From: Anaerocolumna sp.
Lineage (GTDB): Bacteria > Bacillota > Clostridia > Lachnospirales > Lachnospiraceae
Length of the DNA stretch: 6,757 nt
Assembly (NCBI GenBank): GCA_029256035.1
Contig: JAQSYR010000069.1
Coordinates: forward strand, 1 to 6,757
Reading direction: 5' to 3'
Shown here: positions 6,752 to 6,757 of the stretch, in pieces
Position numbering within the stretch: position 1 is the first letter of the stretch
Layout: every line of letters begins with the position of its first letter
Program-made: the position numbers and the translations under genes
The notes under the pieces: model-generated
What the model was told of the DNA's origin: nothing
Databases searched by the model: none
Seen by the model: the letters and a program-made list of their open reading frames with translations, nothing else

Positions 6752-6757
6752 ACTCCC

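Overview
The window looks like low-GC Firmicutes chromosome, most likely a clostridial (Lachnospiraceae-like) species. This rests on the A/T-rich codon use, strong AGGAGG-type ribosome binding sites, and the Firmicutes style of both glutamate synthase subunits. The genus is inference; no 16S or other marker gene is present.

Layout. Positions 1-125 (minus strand) hold the first 41 codons of a divergently transcribed gene that runs off the left edge. It probably starts at a TTG with a good Shine-Dalgarno sequence. It lies behind a minus-strand match to a sigma-D (sigma-28, motility) promoter at 171-197. Positions 198-346 are AT-rich intergenic DNA with no gene. A near-consensus sigma-A promoter (347-375) then drives a leader RNA. 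This leader can fold either as a 15-bp intrinsic terminator (387-434) or as two short adjacent hairpins that dismantle it. The first short hairpin has a six-base loop of the kind bound by ANTAR antiterminator proteins. The leader is followed by gltB (521-5086) and gltD (5098-6585), which lie 11 bases apart, with the gltD Shine-Dalgarno overlapping the gltB stop codon. Downstream of gltD are six tandem 18-bp repeats (6612-6719) and two overlapping inverted repeats at the right edge. No T-rich operon terminator is seen inside the window.

Function. GltB and GltD form the NADPH-type glutamate synthase (GOGAT). GltD takes electrons from NADPH through FAD and Fe-S clusters. GltB hydrolyses glutamine, channels the ammonia to its FMN domain and reduces 2-oxoglutarate to glutamate. 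All key residues visible by eye are present in both subunits, so the enzyme appears intact. The leader suggests the operon is controlled by transcription attenuation, plausibly by nitrogen supply. The enzyme genes themselves are ordinary. The parts worth a second look are the attenuator, the sigma-D-like divergent gene start and the 18-bp repeat array.
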